Positions 44,811 to 53,247 of a stretch of 64,000 bases of DNA are shown here, in pieces. The DNA is from G963676095 sp963676095 (GTDB lineage Bacteria; Bacteroidota; Bacteroidia; Bacteroidales; Prolixibacteraceae): contig OY781040.1 in NCBI GenBank assembly GCA_963676095.1, forward strand, positions 2,108,001 through 2,172,000. Reading direction: 5' to 3'. A model generated the notes under the pieces. That model had not been told where the DNA came from, ran no database searches, and saw only the letters and a list, made by a program, of their open reading frames with translations. Made by a program: the position numbers and the translations under genes. The stretch's first letter is position 1, and the number at the start of each line of letters is the position of its first letter.

Positions 44811-45977
44811 TTAATCTTCAATAACAGAAGATCGTTTAAACTCTTTCGTCCCGTCAAATAAATAGCGGTATGTCAGATGTGTTTTGGCATGTTTCCCGCC
44901 AACGGCTTCAAAGATAGAAATCATTTTCGGATTGAAATCTCCTACCCAGCCCAGTTCCATCTCATTATACCAGTTCTTCTTCAGCAGAACTTGCTTAAGA
45001 CGATAAAAAATAGCAGATTCAATCCCCGATTTCTGAAACCTGGGAATGACCCCCATTACCAATACCCGGCAACGGGTTATTACTTTTTTTCGTTTCAGAT
45101 AAAGAAGCTTCAGTAAATTAAAAATATTCAGCTTCCCGCTCCGGCAATGCTTAAACAACTGGTTCAAATCAGGGACCATCATAAAAAAAGCAATAGGCTC
45201 GCCGTTATGATAGACAAACCAGATAAAATCCTCATCAAGCATCATTTTGGATTGCTGAAGCATAGCCCGGATATCGTCCGGATCTATTTTTTTATAATTA
45301 TCGTGCTTAGCCCAAGCCTGATCGTAGATCCCGATAAAATCACGAATATATTTGTCCTTGTTTGCAAAACGAAATTGTTCAAAGGTAAATCCCGGCTTCT
45401 TTGCCATCCATTCTGCAATTTTCCAGAAGCGGGAGGGTAAATCGGGGCTTGTTATATCCAGGTGATAACTATATTGTTCGTAATATACCTGAAAACCATA
45501 ATTTTCAAACAACTCCCTGTAGTAGGGCGGATTGTATTGCATGCCGTATCCCTGGGGCATAAAGCCGTCAACAAGCAGCCCCCAGTTAAAAAAATTTTCG
45601 CCGATATTAACCGGTCCATCCACAGCTTCCATCCCATTCTTCTTCAGCCAGGAGATCGCAGTATCGAACAGCTTATTCGCTGCGTCCTGCTTATCGATAC
45701 ATTCAAAAAAACCAATTCCCCCGGTTGGCTGCTCAAAACTGTAAACATAAGTAGGCACACAGAAAGCAGCAATCCGCCCGATTGTCTTTTCTCCTTCAAC
45801 TAACAACCAACGGCATACGTTTCCATTACGAAGACTATTATTCCGCCGGGGATCGAATATTGCTTCCAGCATCATTCTTAATGGAGGAGTCCAATTCCGA
45901 TCATTCTTATAAATATAATATGGAAGCTCATGAAAAGCATTCACCGTAGCCTTACCTTTTACCTCTTTAATCTGCAT
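44811..45977 (-). CDS. Acetyltransferase-like protein, tandem paralogue 2
   Basis: 388 residues, the paralogue of the gene at 43573-44757 and transcribed before it. The order of conserved blocks is the same: LPYYIYKNDRNWTPPLRMMLE, GRIAAFCVPTYVYSFEQPTGGIGFFEC, GPVNIGENFFNWGLLVDGF, YNPPYYRELFENYGFQVYYEQYSYHLD, then FVYHNGEPIAFFMMVPDLNQLFKH and VIPRFQKSGIESAIFYR. The pair probably arose by tandem duplication and may act on related substrates. No membrane segment or signal peptide was seen. Function unknown; GNAT-like by overall pattern only. Confidence 0.7.
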   Translation of the reverse strand: MQIKEVKGKATVNAFHELPYYIYKNDRNWTPPLRMMLEAIFDPRRNNSLRNGNVCRWLLVEGEKTIGRIAAFCVPTYVYSFEQPTGGIGFFECIDKQDAANKLFDTAISWLKKNGMEAVDGPVNIGENFFNWGLLVDGFMPQGYGMQYNPPYYRELFENYGFQVYYEQYSYHLDITSPDLPSRFWKIAEWMAKKPGFTFEQFRFANKDKYIRDFIGIYDQAWAKHDNYKKIDPDDIRAMLQQSKMMLDEDFIWFVYHNGEPIAFFMMVPDLNQLFKHCRSGKLNIFNLLKLLYLKRKKVITRCRVLVMGVIPRFQKSGIESAIFYRLKQVLLKKNWYNEMELGWVGDFNPKMISIFEAVGGKHAKTHLTYRYLFDGTKEFKRSSVIED

Positions 45978-46073
45978 GAGAAAAATAAAAATTCAGCCGA
46001 AATTAACACATATCGGCATAAAACAAAAAAATAGGTTTTGAAAAAATAAATTCCATTCCCTTGGATATATCCA

Positions 46074-46132
46074 ATAAAAAAACCGGCTTGTGATAAAACA
46101 GCACATGGTGCCAAATCTTTATCACAGGCCGG
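46074..46132 (-). terminator. Intrinsic terminator after the Bax-inhibitor-1 gene
   Basis: 15-base arms at 46083-46097 and 46118-46132 (CCGGCTTGTGATAAA / TTTATCACAGGCCGG) pair with one G-T; on the minus strand the stem ends in a T run (A run at 46076-46082). Confidence 0.8.
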
Positions 46133-46153
46133 AATAATAAACAAATATTACTT

Positions 46154-46930
46154 TTAATCGCGACTGGAAGCAAACTTCGCTAATAACCTTAATAATTCCA
46201 GATACAACCAGACCAACGTAACCATTAGCCCAAATGCCCCATACCATTCCATGAACCTGGGAGCACCTGCGGCCGCCCCTTGCTCAATAAAATCGAAATC
46301 AAGGATCAGGTTGAGGGCAGCAACAGCTACAACAACAAGGCTAATTCCGATGCTCAAGGTACTGTTTCCATAAAGAAACCCAAGATTTGCACCAAACATA
46401 CCGGCAATGAAACTAATAAAGTACACCAGTGCAATACCACCAGTAGCTGCCATTACCCCCATCCGGAATTTTCCGGTAGCCCTGATTTTCCCCGAACGGT
46501 AAAGCAAAAGCATAACGACGAAAACGCCAAAAGTCAACGCTACGGCACGCATCACCAGCCCCGGATACATACTCTCAAAGAAAGCGGAAATACCGCCCAG
46601 GAAAAGCCCTTCGAAAACCGCATAAATCGGAGCTGTCACATTGGCACGCTGAGGGCTGAATGTTGTAATCAACGCAGTGATAAACCCTCCAATTCCTCCT
46701 ACCAGCAACCATACCGATACAGCAGAAAAAGCTTCCTGCGGATTTGAATATTCATAAGCTCCAAAAAATTTCCGCCATGTAAAAATGGCAGCAAATACCA
46801 ATATTAACAACATCAGTCCGGTTTTATTCACAGTACCCTCGACAGTCATTTGTCCAGCCTGCATACCGGATTGTACCCGGTCAAACACAGATCTTCCAAA
46901 AACCGGATTTGATGATTTTGTCAGATTCAT
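46154..46930 (-). CDS. Bax inhibitor-1/YccA family membrane protein
   Basis: 258 residues from ATG 46930; a TTG three codons upstream is the alternative. A soluble N-terminus (NLTKSSNPVFGRSVFDRVQ) is followed by seven helices: VNKTGLMLLILVFAAIFTW, AVSVWLLVGGIGGFITALI, the VFEGLFLGGISAFFESMYPG loop, and others. The C-terminal acidic pair DFDFIEQGAAAGAPRFMEWYGAFGLMVTLVWLYLELLRLL is the BI-1 pattern. Relatives form pH-gated calcium leaks in bacteria; the role here is unknown. It is a single gene with a strong terminator. Confidence 0.92.
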   Translation of the reverse strand: MNLTKSSNPVFGRSVFDRVQSGMQAGQMTVEGTVNKTGLMLLILVFAAIFTWRKFFGAYEYSNPQEAFSAVSVWLLVGGIGGFITALITTFSPQRANVTAPIYAVFEGLFLGGISAFFESMYPGLVMRAVALTFGVFVVMLLLYRSGKIRATGKFRMGVMAATGGIALVYFISFIAGMFGANLGFLYGNSTLSIGISLVVVAVAALNLILDFDFIEQGAAAGAPRFMEWYGAFGLMVTLVWLYLELLRLLAKFASSRD

Positions 46931-47098
46931 TTTATTCAATTTTTAAATTTCACTTTATAGTATAAAAATAGTGCCAAAAAGAATTCACAGGACAAAAATA
47001 ACTTTCTTTAACAGGTCTGTTAAAGAAAAACGATAAAAAAATGCGGTTCTGCTTCGTGAAGTCTGAAATTTTTATGACTTTTGTCGGTCTCAAAAACA

Positions 47099-47189
47099 GG
47101 AGAGTTGCCGGAGTGGTCGAACGGGGCAGACTCGAAATCTGTTGTCCGGCATTGCTGGACCGGGGGTTCGAATCCCTCACTCTCCGCCA
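47099..47189 (+). tRNA. tRNA-Ser (anticodon CGA)
   Basis: The acceptor stem GGAGAGT (47099-47105) pairs with ACTCTCC (47179-47185); a G discriminator and an encoded CCA follow (47186-47189). The anticodon arm CAGA-CTCGAAA-TCTG reads CGA. A long variable arm, TGTTGTCCGGCATTGCTGGACC region, and the T-arm GGGGGTTCGAATCCC are present, all as expected for a class II serine tRNA. Confidence 0.96.
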
Positions 47190-47207
47190 GAAACCAAAGA
47201 CATAAGA

Positions 47208-47247
47208 CAAATCCCGCAAAAATTAATGTTTTACGGGATTTTTTATT
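47208..47247 (+). terminator. Intrinsic terminator after tRNA-Ser
   Basis: AAATCCCG at 47209-47216 pairs with CGGGATTT at 47234-47241, followed by TTTTTATTTC. It lies about 20 bases after the tRNA. Confidence 0.8.
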
Positions 47248-47328
47248 TCTTTCCCTATGGGGTTCATAGCCTGTCCCGCCATCCCGAGGAACTCCGTTAG
47301 CCTTCTCCGTGTGTTATAAAATTTTTTA

Positions 47329-48465
47329 TCATGGCCATTTCACTAATTCATAAAAATTGTCAGGGCTTATGGTTTTAAAAACAGTATTGGGGTATGCCTT
47401 AACAAATTCGGCGGGTATCTTTTTGATTTTTCTTGAGTTAAACTTGAATTCAAAACAGGTGAGCTGCCCGTTATTCTCTTCAATATAATCGATTTCTTTT
47501 TGATCGTAAGTCCTCCAGAAATAACTGTTCACAAAACGCCGGTTGTAATGGTTATATTTCAAACGCTCTGCGATACAAAAATTCTCCCATAATCCGCCAT
47601 TATCGTTTCTGAGATGTAAATCATTAAAATTCTGGATCAACGAATTCCGGATCCCCGTATCATAAAAATAAATCTTTTGACTTTTATTAATCTCTTTCCT
47701 GAGGTTCCTGCTAAACGAGTTAAGCCTGAATATAACAAACGCTTTTTCGAGTAAATCGAGATAGCGTTTTACGGTATGTACGCTGGTGCCGGTAATTTGT
47801 GCCAGTTCGTTAAGCGAACATTCACTGCCAAGTTGCAGGGAAATGGCTTTCAAAAGGTTAAATATCAGTTCCGGGCGCTTTACGCCTTCGAATTGTAAAA
47901 GATCTTTGTACAAATAGTTAGATGCGATTTCATTGATCTCTTCTATTTTCTCATCGCCCGAAGTATTGACTACCTGAGGATACAGGCCATATCGCATTAA
48001 GGCAGGCAACATCGATTTGATCGTGATCCAATCATGCTTTTCGTGTAACTCTTCCAGTGAAATTGGCATAAGTTGGTACTTTCTCGACCTGCCTGTAAGT
48101 GGTTCGGAAACTTTGTTTGATAAATCGAAACTTGAAGAACCTGTCGCAATAACTTGTATGCCGGGAAATGTATCTGCAATCACTTTCAATACTAATCCTA
48201 TGTTCTCGATTTGTTGTGCTTCATCCAAAACAACAAGCCGGTTGTTGCCAAGGAAATCTTTTAACAATACCAAATCTGTAGAATTCAGCGCCGTTCTATA
48301 CTGATTCAGGTCACAGTTCACATATTTTGCAGCCACTCCGGATTTTTCTATCAGCTCTTTTACCAATGTCGTTTTACCTGTACGCCGGGCTCCGTACAAC
48401 ACGATAACCTTGTCTTTGAAAAGATTGTTTTTAATGATCTCACCGAGCTTTCTTGAATAATACAT
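47329..48465 (-). CDS. AAA_14/DUF4143 ATPase
   Basis: 378 residues from ATG 48465; the frame reaches an ATG at 48492 that lies inside a repeated operator-like sequence and is less likely. An AAA_14 ATPase domain (Walker A VLYGARRTGKTTLV near residues 24-37, Walker B VVLDEAQQI) is followed by a winged helix (SLNELAQITGTSVHTVKRYLDLLEKAFVIFRL) and DUF4143, with the DYIEENNGQLTCFEFK nuclease-like block. These single-gene ATPases are widespread in Bacteroidota and often mobile; function unknown. It is next to the lasso locus but shows no link to it. Confidence 0.85.
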   Translation of the reverse strand: MYYSRKLGEIIKNNLFKDKVIVLYGARRTGKTTLVKELIEKSGVAAKYVNCDLNQYRTALNSTDLVLLKDFLGNNRLVVLDEAQQIENIGLVLKVIADTFPGIQVIATGSSSFDLSNKVSEPLTGRSRKYQLMPISLEELHEKHDWITIKSMLPALMRYGLYPQVVNTSGDEKIEEINEIASNYLYKDLLQFEGVKRPELIFNLLKAISLQLGSECSLNELAQITGTSVHTVKRYLDLLEKAFVIFRLNSFSRNLRKEINKSQKIYFYDTGIRNSLIQNFNDLHLRNDNGGLWENFCIAERLKYNHYNRRFVNSYFWRTYDQKEIDYIEENNGQLTCFEFKFNSRKIKKIPAEFVKAYPNTVFKTISPDNFYELVKWP

Positions 48466-48474
48466 AACTTTAAT

Positions 48475-48576
48475 TTGTGAAATGAACTTCATAAATTTAC
48501 TGAAATTTGTGAAATGAACTTCATAAATTTACTGAAATTTGTGAAATGAACTTCATAAATTTACTGAAATTTGTGA
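48475..48576. repeat. Three 32-bp direct repeats with palindromic core upstream of the ATPase
   Basis: Copies of GAAATGAACTTCATAAATTT start near 48479, 48511 and 48543, period 32. Each holds the palindrome ATGAACTTCAT (11 bp, one-base centre) plus a trailing CTGAAATTTGTG. The array lies just before the ATPase start codon and contains its alternative starts. It could be an autoregulatory operator or a small satellite. Confidence 0.6.
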
Positions 48577-48617
48577 AACAAAAGGAAGTGGAGTACAAAA
48601 GCAAATAATAATAAAAT

Positions 48618-50324
48618 TTATTCTTGATTTTTGTCGAGGTCTATAATTTTATCAAAATAAGGTTTTAGTGTCTGTCTGTGGGTTACAAAAACAATGGTCC
48701 TGTTTTTTTTCAGACTGACTAAACAATCCATTATTTGGGCCTCAGTTTTGGTATCTAATGCCGACGTTGCCTCATCAAGCAATAATAAATCCGCCATTCT
48801 GATAAGCACGCGGGCCAAAGCCAGACGCTGTCTTTCCCCTCCCGAGAAATGATAGGCATAATTGGCGATGACAGTATCCAGTCCTGATTTCTGGGCCCGT
48901 ACCAACGTATCCGCATTTACTTGTTTCAGTACATCAAATAGTTGTTCATCTGTCAGTTCTTTACCGGAATCCCATATCAGGTTCTCGCGTATAGTCCCAT
49001 CTACAAAAAATGAATCTTGCGGCAGGTAACCCAACGAATTTTTCCAGGAAGGCAATTGTTGGTCTGTCAGGTTTTGTCCATCAACAACAAGGACTCCGGG
49101 ACCGGTTTTTTGCAAGCCTGCAAGAATATCGATCAGGGTTGTTTTTCCACGCCCCGATCTTCCTGTAATACCAGTTATTTCCCCCGCCTTAAGTGTTGCT
49201 GAAAAATTTGTAAAAATGGGATCTTGGGGTTCATAGGCAAAATGCAGGTTCCTTATATCTATTTTGTGCCTTATATGCATTGTTCCGGCCTCTTTCCTGC
49301 TGAATTCTCCATCCTTCATTTCCCGGTCCATATTGAGTACCATTTTAACCGATTCTAAATTGGATACAAGCATATTCAGGTCGTTGTTCAGCCCTGAAAA
49401 TTGCGGAAATATGCGGGCGAAAAGTAAAATAAGAACAAAGAGGGAAATCATTGGCAAGCGGATTACATAAAAAGCAAAGAAAACAACAACGATTAGTGCC
49501 CCTATTCCTGCAAGAGAAAACAGAAACTGAGGTATTGCCCTGTTTTTCAACTGTTTATATTGGTATTCCTGCATTTGGGCATTAGCCTCTTCAAATTTTT
49601 TGAAATAGAATTCTTCCGAATTATGAACTTTAGCCATTTTAACGGTCAACCAGAAATCGTCTATCTGTTTCAACATTTTCCGGAACGACTGGATATTACC
49701 GGCCCCAAGCAGGACAGCCTCCTTCAAATATTTCCGCAGAAAAATAAAAACAAGTGATCCTGTAATAACGACAAAAAATGTAAATTTTATGGATACGATT
49801 GCAGCTAGAAAAACATGTGTGAAAATAAAAATCGCCTTCGAACTTAATCCCAGGTAGTAATAATAATAGGTTGTCATTTTGGGAATCTCGGTTGTGAGCA
49901 CCTGTATGTGGTTATGTTTGCTTTTCCCGTTCAGGAAAGACCAGTCACTGATAATCAATTTTTTAAACAACCGTTTCCGGATATAGTACGAAAATTCCTG
50001 TTGATAAGACGCCTGAATAGTGGACTGGAAATAGTTCAGGACAGCCACAGATACGAGGCAGAATGCAAAAACGGAAAGGATTAATGCCAGGTTCACGTCA
50101 ACACCCAGTTTTTCAAAAAACGAGTCAGCAAACTCAGCCCATTTATTAGGTGAAACATCCGGTTGCCCCGGGTTAAGCAGTCCGAGTAAAGGAATGAGCA
50201 ATACGATGGTCATCCCCTGGTTAAAACCTAAAACAAGCATGATTATAAAAAGAGTGACCAACCGCAAAGGCTTATACCTGAAAAACAGGCTGAAACTGCC
50301 AATAATAAAACGATTTTCAGACAT
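48618..50324 (-). CDS. ABC transporter with fused membrane and ATPase domains; lasso peptide exporter (D)
   Basis: 568 residues from ATG 50324, 8 bases inside the end of the nucleotidyltransferase gene; a longer start would overlap that gene further. Six membrane helices (about 20-310) precede an ABC ATPase (about 335-565): Walker A GITGRSGRGKTTL near residue 388, signature FSGGERQRLALARVL, Walker B LLLLDEATSALD, and H-loop VTHRQTL. This is the McjD-type half-transporter layout used for lasso peptide export and self-protection. It is the last gene of the minus-strand lasso operon. No peptidase domain is fused. Confidence 0.85.
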   Translation of the reverse strand: MSENRFIIGSFSLFFRYKPLRLVTLFIIMLVLGFNQGMTIVLLIPLLGLLNPGQPDVSPNKWAEFADSFFEKLGVDVNLALILSVFAFCLVSVAVLNYFQSTIQASYQQEFSYYIRKRLFKKLIISDWSFLNGKSKHNHIQVLTTEIPKMTTYYYYYLGLSSKAIFIFTHVFLAAIVSIKFTFFVVITGSLVFIFLRKYLKEAVLLGAGNIQSFRKMLKQIDDFWLTVKMAKVHNSEEFYFKKFEEANAQMQEYQYKQLKNRAIPQFLFSLAGIGALIVVVFFAFYVIRLPMISLFVLILLFARIFPQFSGLNNDLNMLVSNLESVKMVLNMDREMKDGEFSRKEAGTMHIRHKIDIRNLHFAYEPQDPIFTNFSATLKAGEITGITGRSGRGKTTLIDILAGLQKTGPGVLVVDGQNLTDQQLPSWKNSLGYLPQDSFFVDGTIRENLIWDSGKELTDEQLFDVLKQVNADTLVRAQKSGLDTVIANYAYHFSGGERQRLALARVLIRMADLLLLDEATSALDTKTEAQIMDCLVSLKKNRTIVFVTHRQTLKPYFDKIIDLDKNQE

Positions 50325-51339
50325 GCAGTACCCTCCTCCTGATAAAACTGTACGGGCGGTACAGGTAATATACAATACGGAACGATGAATCAATTTCCGT
50401 TAAATCATCCGGACGAAATAAAACTCCGTAAATAAATTGGCATTTGTAACGGAAAGATGGGAACAGGAACCACCAATATCGCATATAATCAAACAATTCA
50501 CGGGTTGACGACTTTTGGGCCTTTTCGTTTTGTATATCCCGAAATGCATAACGGATAAAATATGCCGGAATTCGCTTTTTTCTATTGAATGGCATACGGG
50601 TACTAAAAAAATGATCCAGCAGGCTGTTGGCTTGTCCGACAATCCGCCATGCCTGTAACCGGGTTGTAAGTTCTTTAAACTTTTCCCGGTCTAACTTTGA
50701 TACCGGATAATCGTGGATATCAACTAACCATTTCAAACGGGTCCAGCCATGCTTAGCCCCATGAACCAGTAAATACAAGAGTTCAAACTCTAAAGAAAAA
50801 ACAGGAAACAATCGACCAGCAAATTCTATTTCTGTCATCTCTTTAGCGATAATCTGCCGGATTTTCTTTTGAGTGACCGGTAACCCATGCATCAGTACCC
50901 AATGCACTTCCACACAGGTGTTCAATTTCCGGTTATAGAAACTCAGATGCTGGACGGTATCAACAAACAATTCCTGCTGGACTTTCTTTTGAGGCCAGGG
51001 TACTCCTTCTGATATTTGAAAATCATTTCTTGTCAAAATATCCACAATCGGAGTGATCATTTTTTTATCGATCAGCAGGTCTATATCATGGTAAATACGT
51101 ACTGTCGGGTCATTGTAGATACGAAAAGATAACAGCGGTCCCTTAAAACAGGAATATGGAATGTTATTGTCAGTCAGCAGACCGGTTACAAAAAGAAAAT
51201 TCTTTACGGACTCCAGTTGTTTTAGTTTTTCAGGAAGAAATTCTTTTTCCCGTTTTTCTCCCAGCCACCGGTCAATCTGCTGATGACTAAGCCGGTGCCG
51301 TTCATGAAGATAAGTCCTGTTTTGCAAGAGATCGGTCAT
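50317..51339 (-). CDS. Family-5 nucleotidyltransferase of lasso clusters
   Basis: 340 residues of the NTP_transf_5-type family. The core motif is a G/S-like helix IPYSCFKGPLLSFRIY followed by VRIYHDIDLLIDK near residues 80-92, the DxD of nucleotidyltransferases; VQHLSFYNRKLNTCVEVHWVLMHG supplies a third acidic or His-rich region. Such genes recur in kinase-containing lasso clusters (paeninodin type) and may nucleotidylate a product or intermediate; activity is unproven. Its start overlaps the end of cysC by 4 bases and its end overlaps the ABC gene, so the three are coupled. Confidence 0.78.
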   Translation of the reverse strand: MTDLLQNRTYLHERHRLSHQQIDRWLGEKREKEFLPEKLKQLESVKNFLFVTGLLTDNNIPYSCFKGPLLSFRIYNDPTVRIYHDIDLLIDKKMITPIVDILTRNDFQISEGVPWPQKKVQQELFVDTVQHLSFYNRKLNTCVEVHWVLMHGLPVTQKKIRQIIAKEMTEIEFAGRLFPVFSLEFELLYLLVHGAKHGWTRLKWLVDIHDYPVSKLDREKFKELTTRLQAWRIVGQANSLLDHFFSTRMPFNRKKRIPAYFIRYAFRDIQNEKAQKSSTRELFDYMRYWWFLFPSFRYKCQFIYGVLFRPDDLTEIDSSFRIVYYLYRPYSFIRRRVLHV

Positions 51340-51971
51340 TCACTAAATTTATTGAAATTACAGGAATTTTGTGCTACTTCTTGAATATAATGACTACCCT
51401 CAAGCCAGGAAACAATCTCCCTGACAGTATCTTCCGGCAACTGATCCTTTGTACGGACTGTCAACGAGGGTTGAGCAGGTGACTCATAAGGACTGCTGAC
51501 GCCCGTGAACTCAGCCAGCTCCCCTTTTAGCGCTTTTTGATATAATTCTTTGGTATCCCGCTCCATGCAAATTTTCAAAGGGGTATCGACAAAAACCTCG
51601 ACAAAACAGTCTTCCCCGATAATGCTCCGGGCCATCCCACGGTCAGCAGAAAACGGAGAAATAAATGCTGTTATCACGACAACCCCGGCATCGTTCAGAA
51701 GACGGGCAATTTCCGCGACCCTCCGGATATTTTCCCTGCGGCCTGCCGGAGAAAAATCCAAATCACGGTTAATGCGTTGGCGGGTATTATCGCCATCCAG
51801 GATCAATGTCCGGATTCCCGATTGAAACAGTTCAAGTTCCAGATAACGGGCAATGGTCGATTTTCCGGCCCCTGAAAGGCCGGTCAGCCAAACCACAAAA
51901 GCCTTTTGCCGGTTGAACGCTTCTTTTTGCTGCCGGGTGACCAGAAAGTTTTCTGTATTTAGGTTTTGCAT
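51336..51971 (-). CDS. cysC: Adenylylsulfate (APS) kinase in the lasso operon
   Basis: 211 residues from ATG 51971; a longer start at 52001 is open but lacks family residues. It phosphorylates APS with ATP to give PAPS, the sulfate donor of sulfotransferases. Walker A GLSGAGKSTIAR near residue 31, the DGDNTRQRINRDLDFSPAGRRENIRRVAEIA block, FISPFSADRG, and DTPLKICMERDTKELYQKAL with FTGVSSPYE are all standard CysC. It overlaps the nucleotidyltransferase by 4 bases. ATP sulfurylase (cysDN) is not in the window. Its place among sulfotransferase genes suggests a dedicated PAPS supply. Confidence 0.9.
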   Translation of the reverse strand: MQNLNTENFLVTRQQKEAFNRQKAFVVWLTGLSGAGKSTIARYLELELFQSGIRTLILDGDNTRQRINRDLDFSPAGRRENIRRVAEIARLLNDAGVVVITAFISPFSADRGMARSIIGEDCFVEVFVDTPLKICMERDTKELYQKALKGELAEFTGVSSPYESPAQPSLTVRTKDQLPEDTVREIVSWLEGSHYIQEVAQNSCNFNKFSE

Positions 51972-52207
51972 GGTGAAAAATTTGTGATTGATGAATTGCA
52001 TAAGATACAGTACATCTGATAATCTGCCTAAAGCAATTCTGAAAACTCAACACTTTTATAATTAGTCCTGTATTTTTAACATATACTCTTATAATTGTTT
52101 TTCCCTTTGATTCATAATATAACCGAAATGCATTAACTATATTAAATAAAGCATAATTCCCCTGTTTTTTCTGCTTTTTTGGTTACCACAAACTCTTGTC
52201 CGCTGTT

Positions 52208-52621
52208 CTATATGCTGTAAATTTCTTTGAATTCAGAGCCCTTAGGTGTAATAATGATATCTTCCGAAATAAGCCATGCATGTGCACACAATTTTTTCTC
52301 ACCTTCTATTTGCAGTCCCAGATACATGACAGACCCTATTCCCCTGCGTTGTAGCATAAAACGGGCAGCAAACGATTTAACCAGGCAAATGTTTTTCCAG
52401 ATTGCTGTTTTATTAGCACGGGAAACCGCATTCCGTACGTTTCGAAGAAATTCGGGAGTGGGCTGAGTACTCATTTTTTCTGCCGGTTTCAGAAACTTTA
52501 TACACGTTTTGAAAGGCATAAGCAGTAAAAGAATTTTAGAAAACCACAGGAAAAACAGGGCTTCGAAAAACAGTTTTCTGTCTTCTTTTGCGAGCTTTAT
52601 AAATTTATGAACCCAGTTCAT
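52208..52621 (-). CDS. Lasso peptide leader protease B2 (transglutaminase-like), copy 1
   Basis: 137 residues, like the separate B2 proteins of lasso clusters, which cut the leader peptide after docking by B1. The N-terminal helix KFIKLAKEDRKLFFEALFFLWFSKILLLL precedes the transglutaminase-like core: catalytic Cys in KNICLVKSFAARFMLQRRGIGSVMYLG and His in CAHAWLI, with the R-x-x-G-x-x-S-x-x-x-x-G pattern normal for B2. It overlaps B1 by 4 bases. A near copy sits at 58652-59071. Confidence 0.88.
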   Translation of the reverse strand: MNWVHKFIKLAKEDRKLFFEALFFLWFSKILLLLMPFKTCIKFLKPAEKMSTQPTPEFLRNVRNAVSRANKTAIWKNICLVKSFAARFMLQRRGIGSVMYLGLQIEGEKKLCAHAWLISEDIIITPKGSEFKEIYSI

Positions 52622-52884
52622 GCATGCTTAGTAATAATATCGCTTGTTATGGCCTTGTCCAGAAAATCCTGCACTTCACGGGTGCATTGTTCTTCAGTTA
52701 CATCAAACTCCGATAGCAAACATTGAATGATTTCGGAAAAACTCTTGGGTTGCTCTATCAATTCCCATATTCGTTTTCCTACCGGGTTTAATCCAAAGTA
52801 TTTTCCTTTTTCAATGTGCATCATCACCTGGTTGTTGTCTAATTCCCCGTCGATGATTTGCTGGTTGCGGCTGTATTTTTCCAT
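52618..52884 (-). CDS. Lasso peptide B1 (PqqD-like RiPP recognition element), copy 1
   Basis: 88 residues of the PqqD/RRE fold that binds the precursor leader. Typical features: DNNQVMMHIEKGKYFGLNPVGKRIWELIEQPKSFSEIIQCLLSEFDVTEEQCTREVQDFLDKAITSDII. The gene overlaps B2 and follows, after 1.1 kb of REP/RAYT DNA, the sulfotransferase S1. It is intact and is the best candidate for RRE function for precursor A1. Its copy at 59055-59330 is about three-quarters identical by eye. Confidence 0.9.
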   Translation of the reverse strand: MEKYSRNQQIIDGELDNNQVMMHIEKGKYFGLNPVGKRIWELIEQPKSFSEIIQCLLSEFDVTEEQCTREVQDFLDKAITSDIITKHA

Positions 52885-52917
52885 AAATGTAAGGTTTAAG
52901 TATTTCTGATTTATTTG

Positions 52918-53240
52918 TTCTTGTTCGCCCCCTTTGGGGACGTGTTTGTCTTACTTACTTCTTTTTCCACGGGCTTCACCCGAGGTTATTGAAATTATGC
53001 TACTTCGTAGCAATTCATGCAATTTACTATTTTTCCCTGTTATTTGTCTTATATGAAACATATCTTGGTTGGCTTTCTTCTCAGAGGGGTTAGAGCTCAT
53101 GGATTATTGAAATTACGCCGCTTCGCAGCACGGTATTTTCCTGTTTGATTCCTTGCCCTGAAAGGGCCTGATTTCAATAACCGCGGGCAACGCCCGTGGC
53201 AAGGACAGTCAGAGCCGGAGGACAGCCCTGAAGGGGTTGA
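52918..53240. repeat. REP-like elements on one side of the RAYT gene
   Basis: Two parts. Near 52918-53010 there is a TTCGCCCCCTTTGGGGACG start, a CCACGGG...CCCGAGG hairpin, TTATTGAAATTATGC and the GCTACTTCGTAGC palindrome. Near 53098-53240 there is a CGCTTCGCAGC palindrome, CCCTGAAAGGGCC, and the CCGCGGGCAACGCCCGTGG hairpin with AAGGACAGTCAG. Both parts recur in the same orientation at 53708-53965. A third copy of the first part is at 59361-59450. Confidence 0.75.
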
Positions 53241-53247
53241 ATCTCTG

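Noticed and set aside
48475..48576. CRISPR-like array
   Set aside because: Only three 32-bp units with no unique spacers; the whole unit is repeated, so it is a tandem repeat.
51336..51971. Ordinary sulfate assimilation operon
   Set aside because: No cysD, cysN, cysH or sulfite reductase genes accompany cysC; its neighbours are lasso genes.
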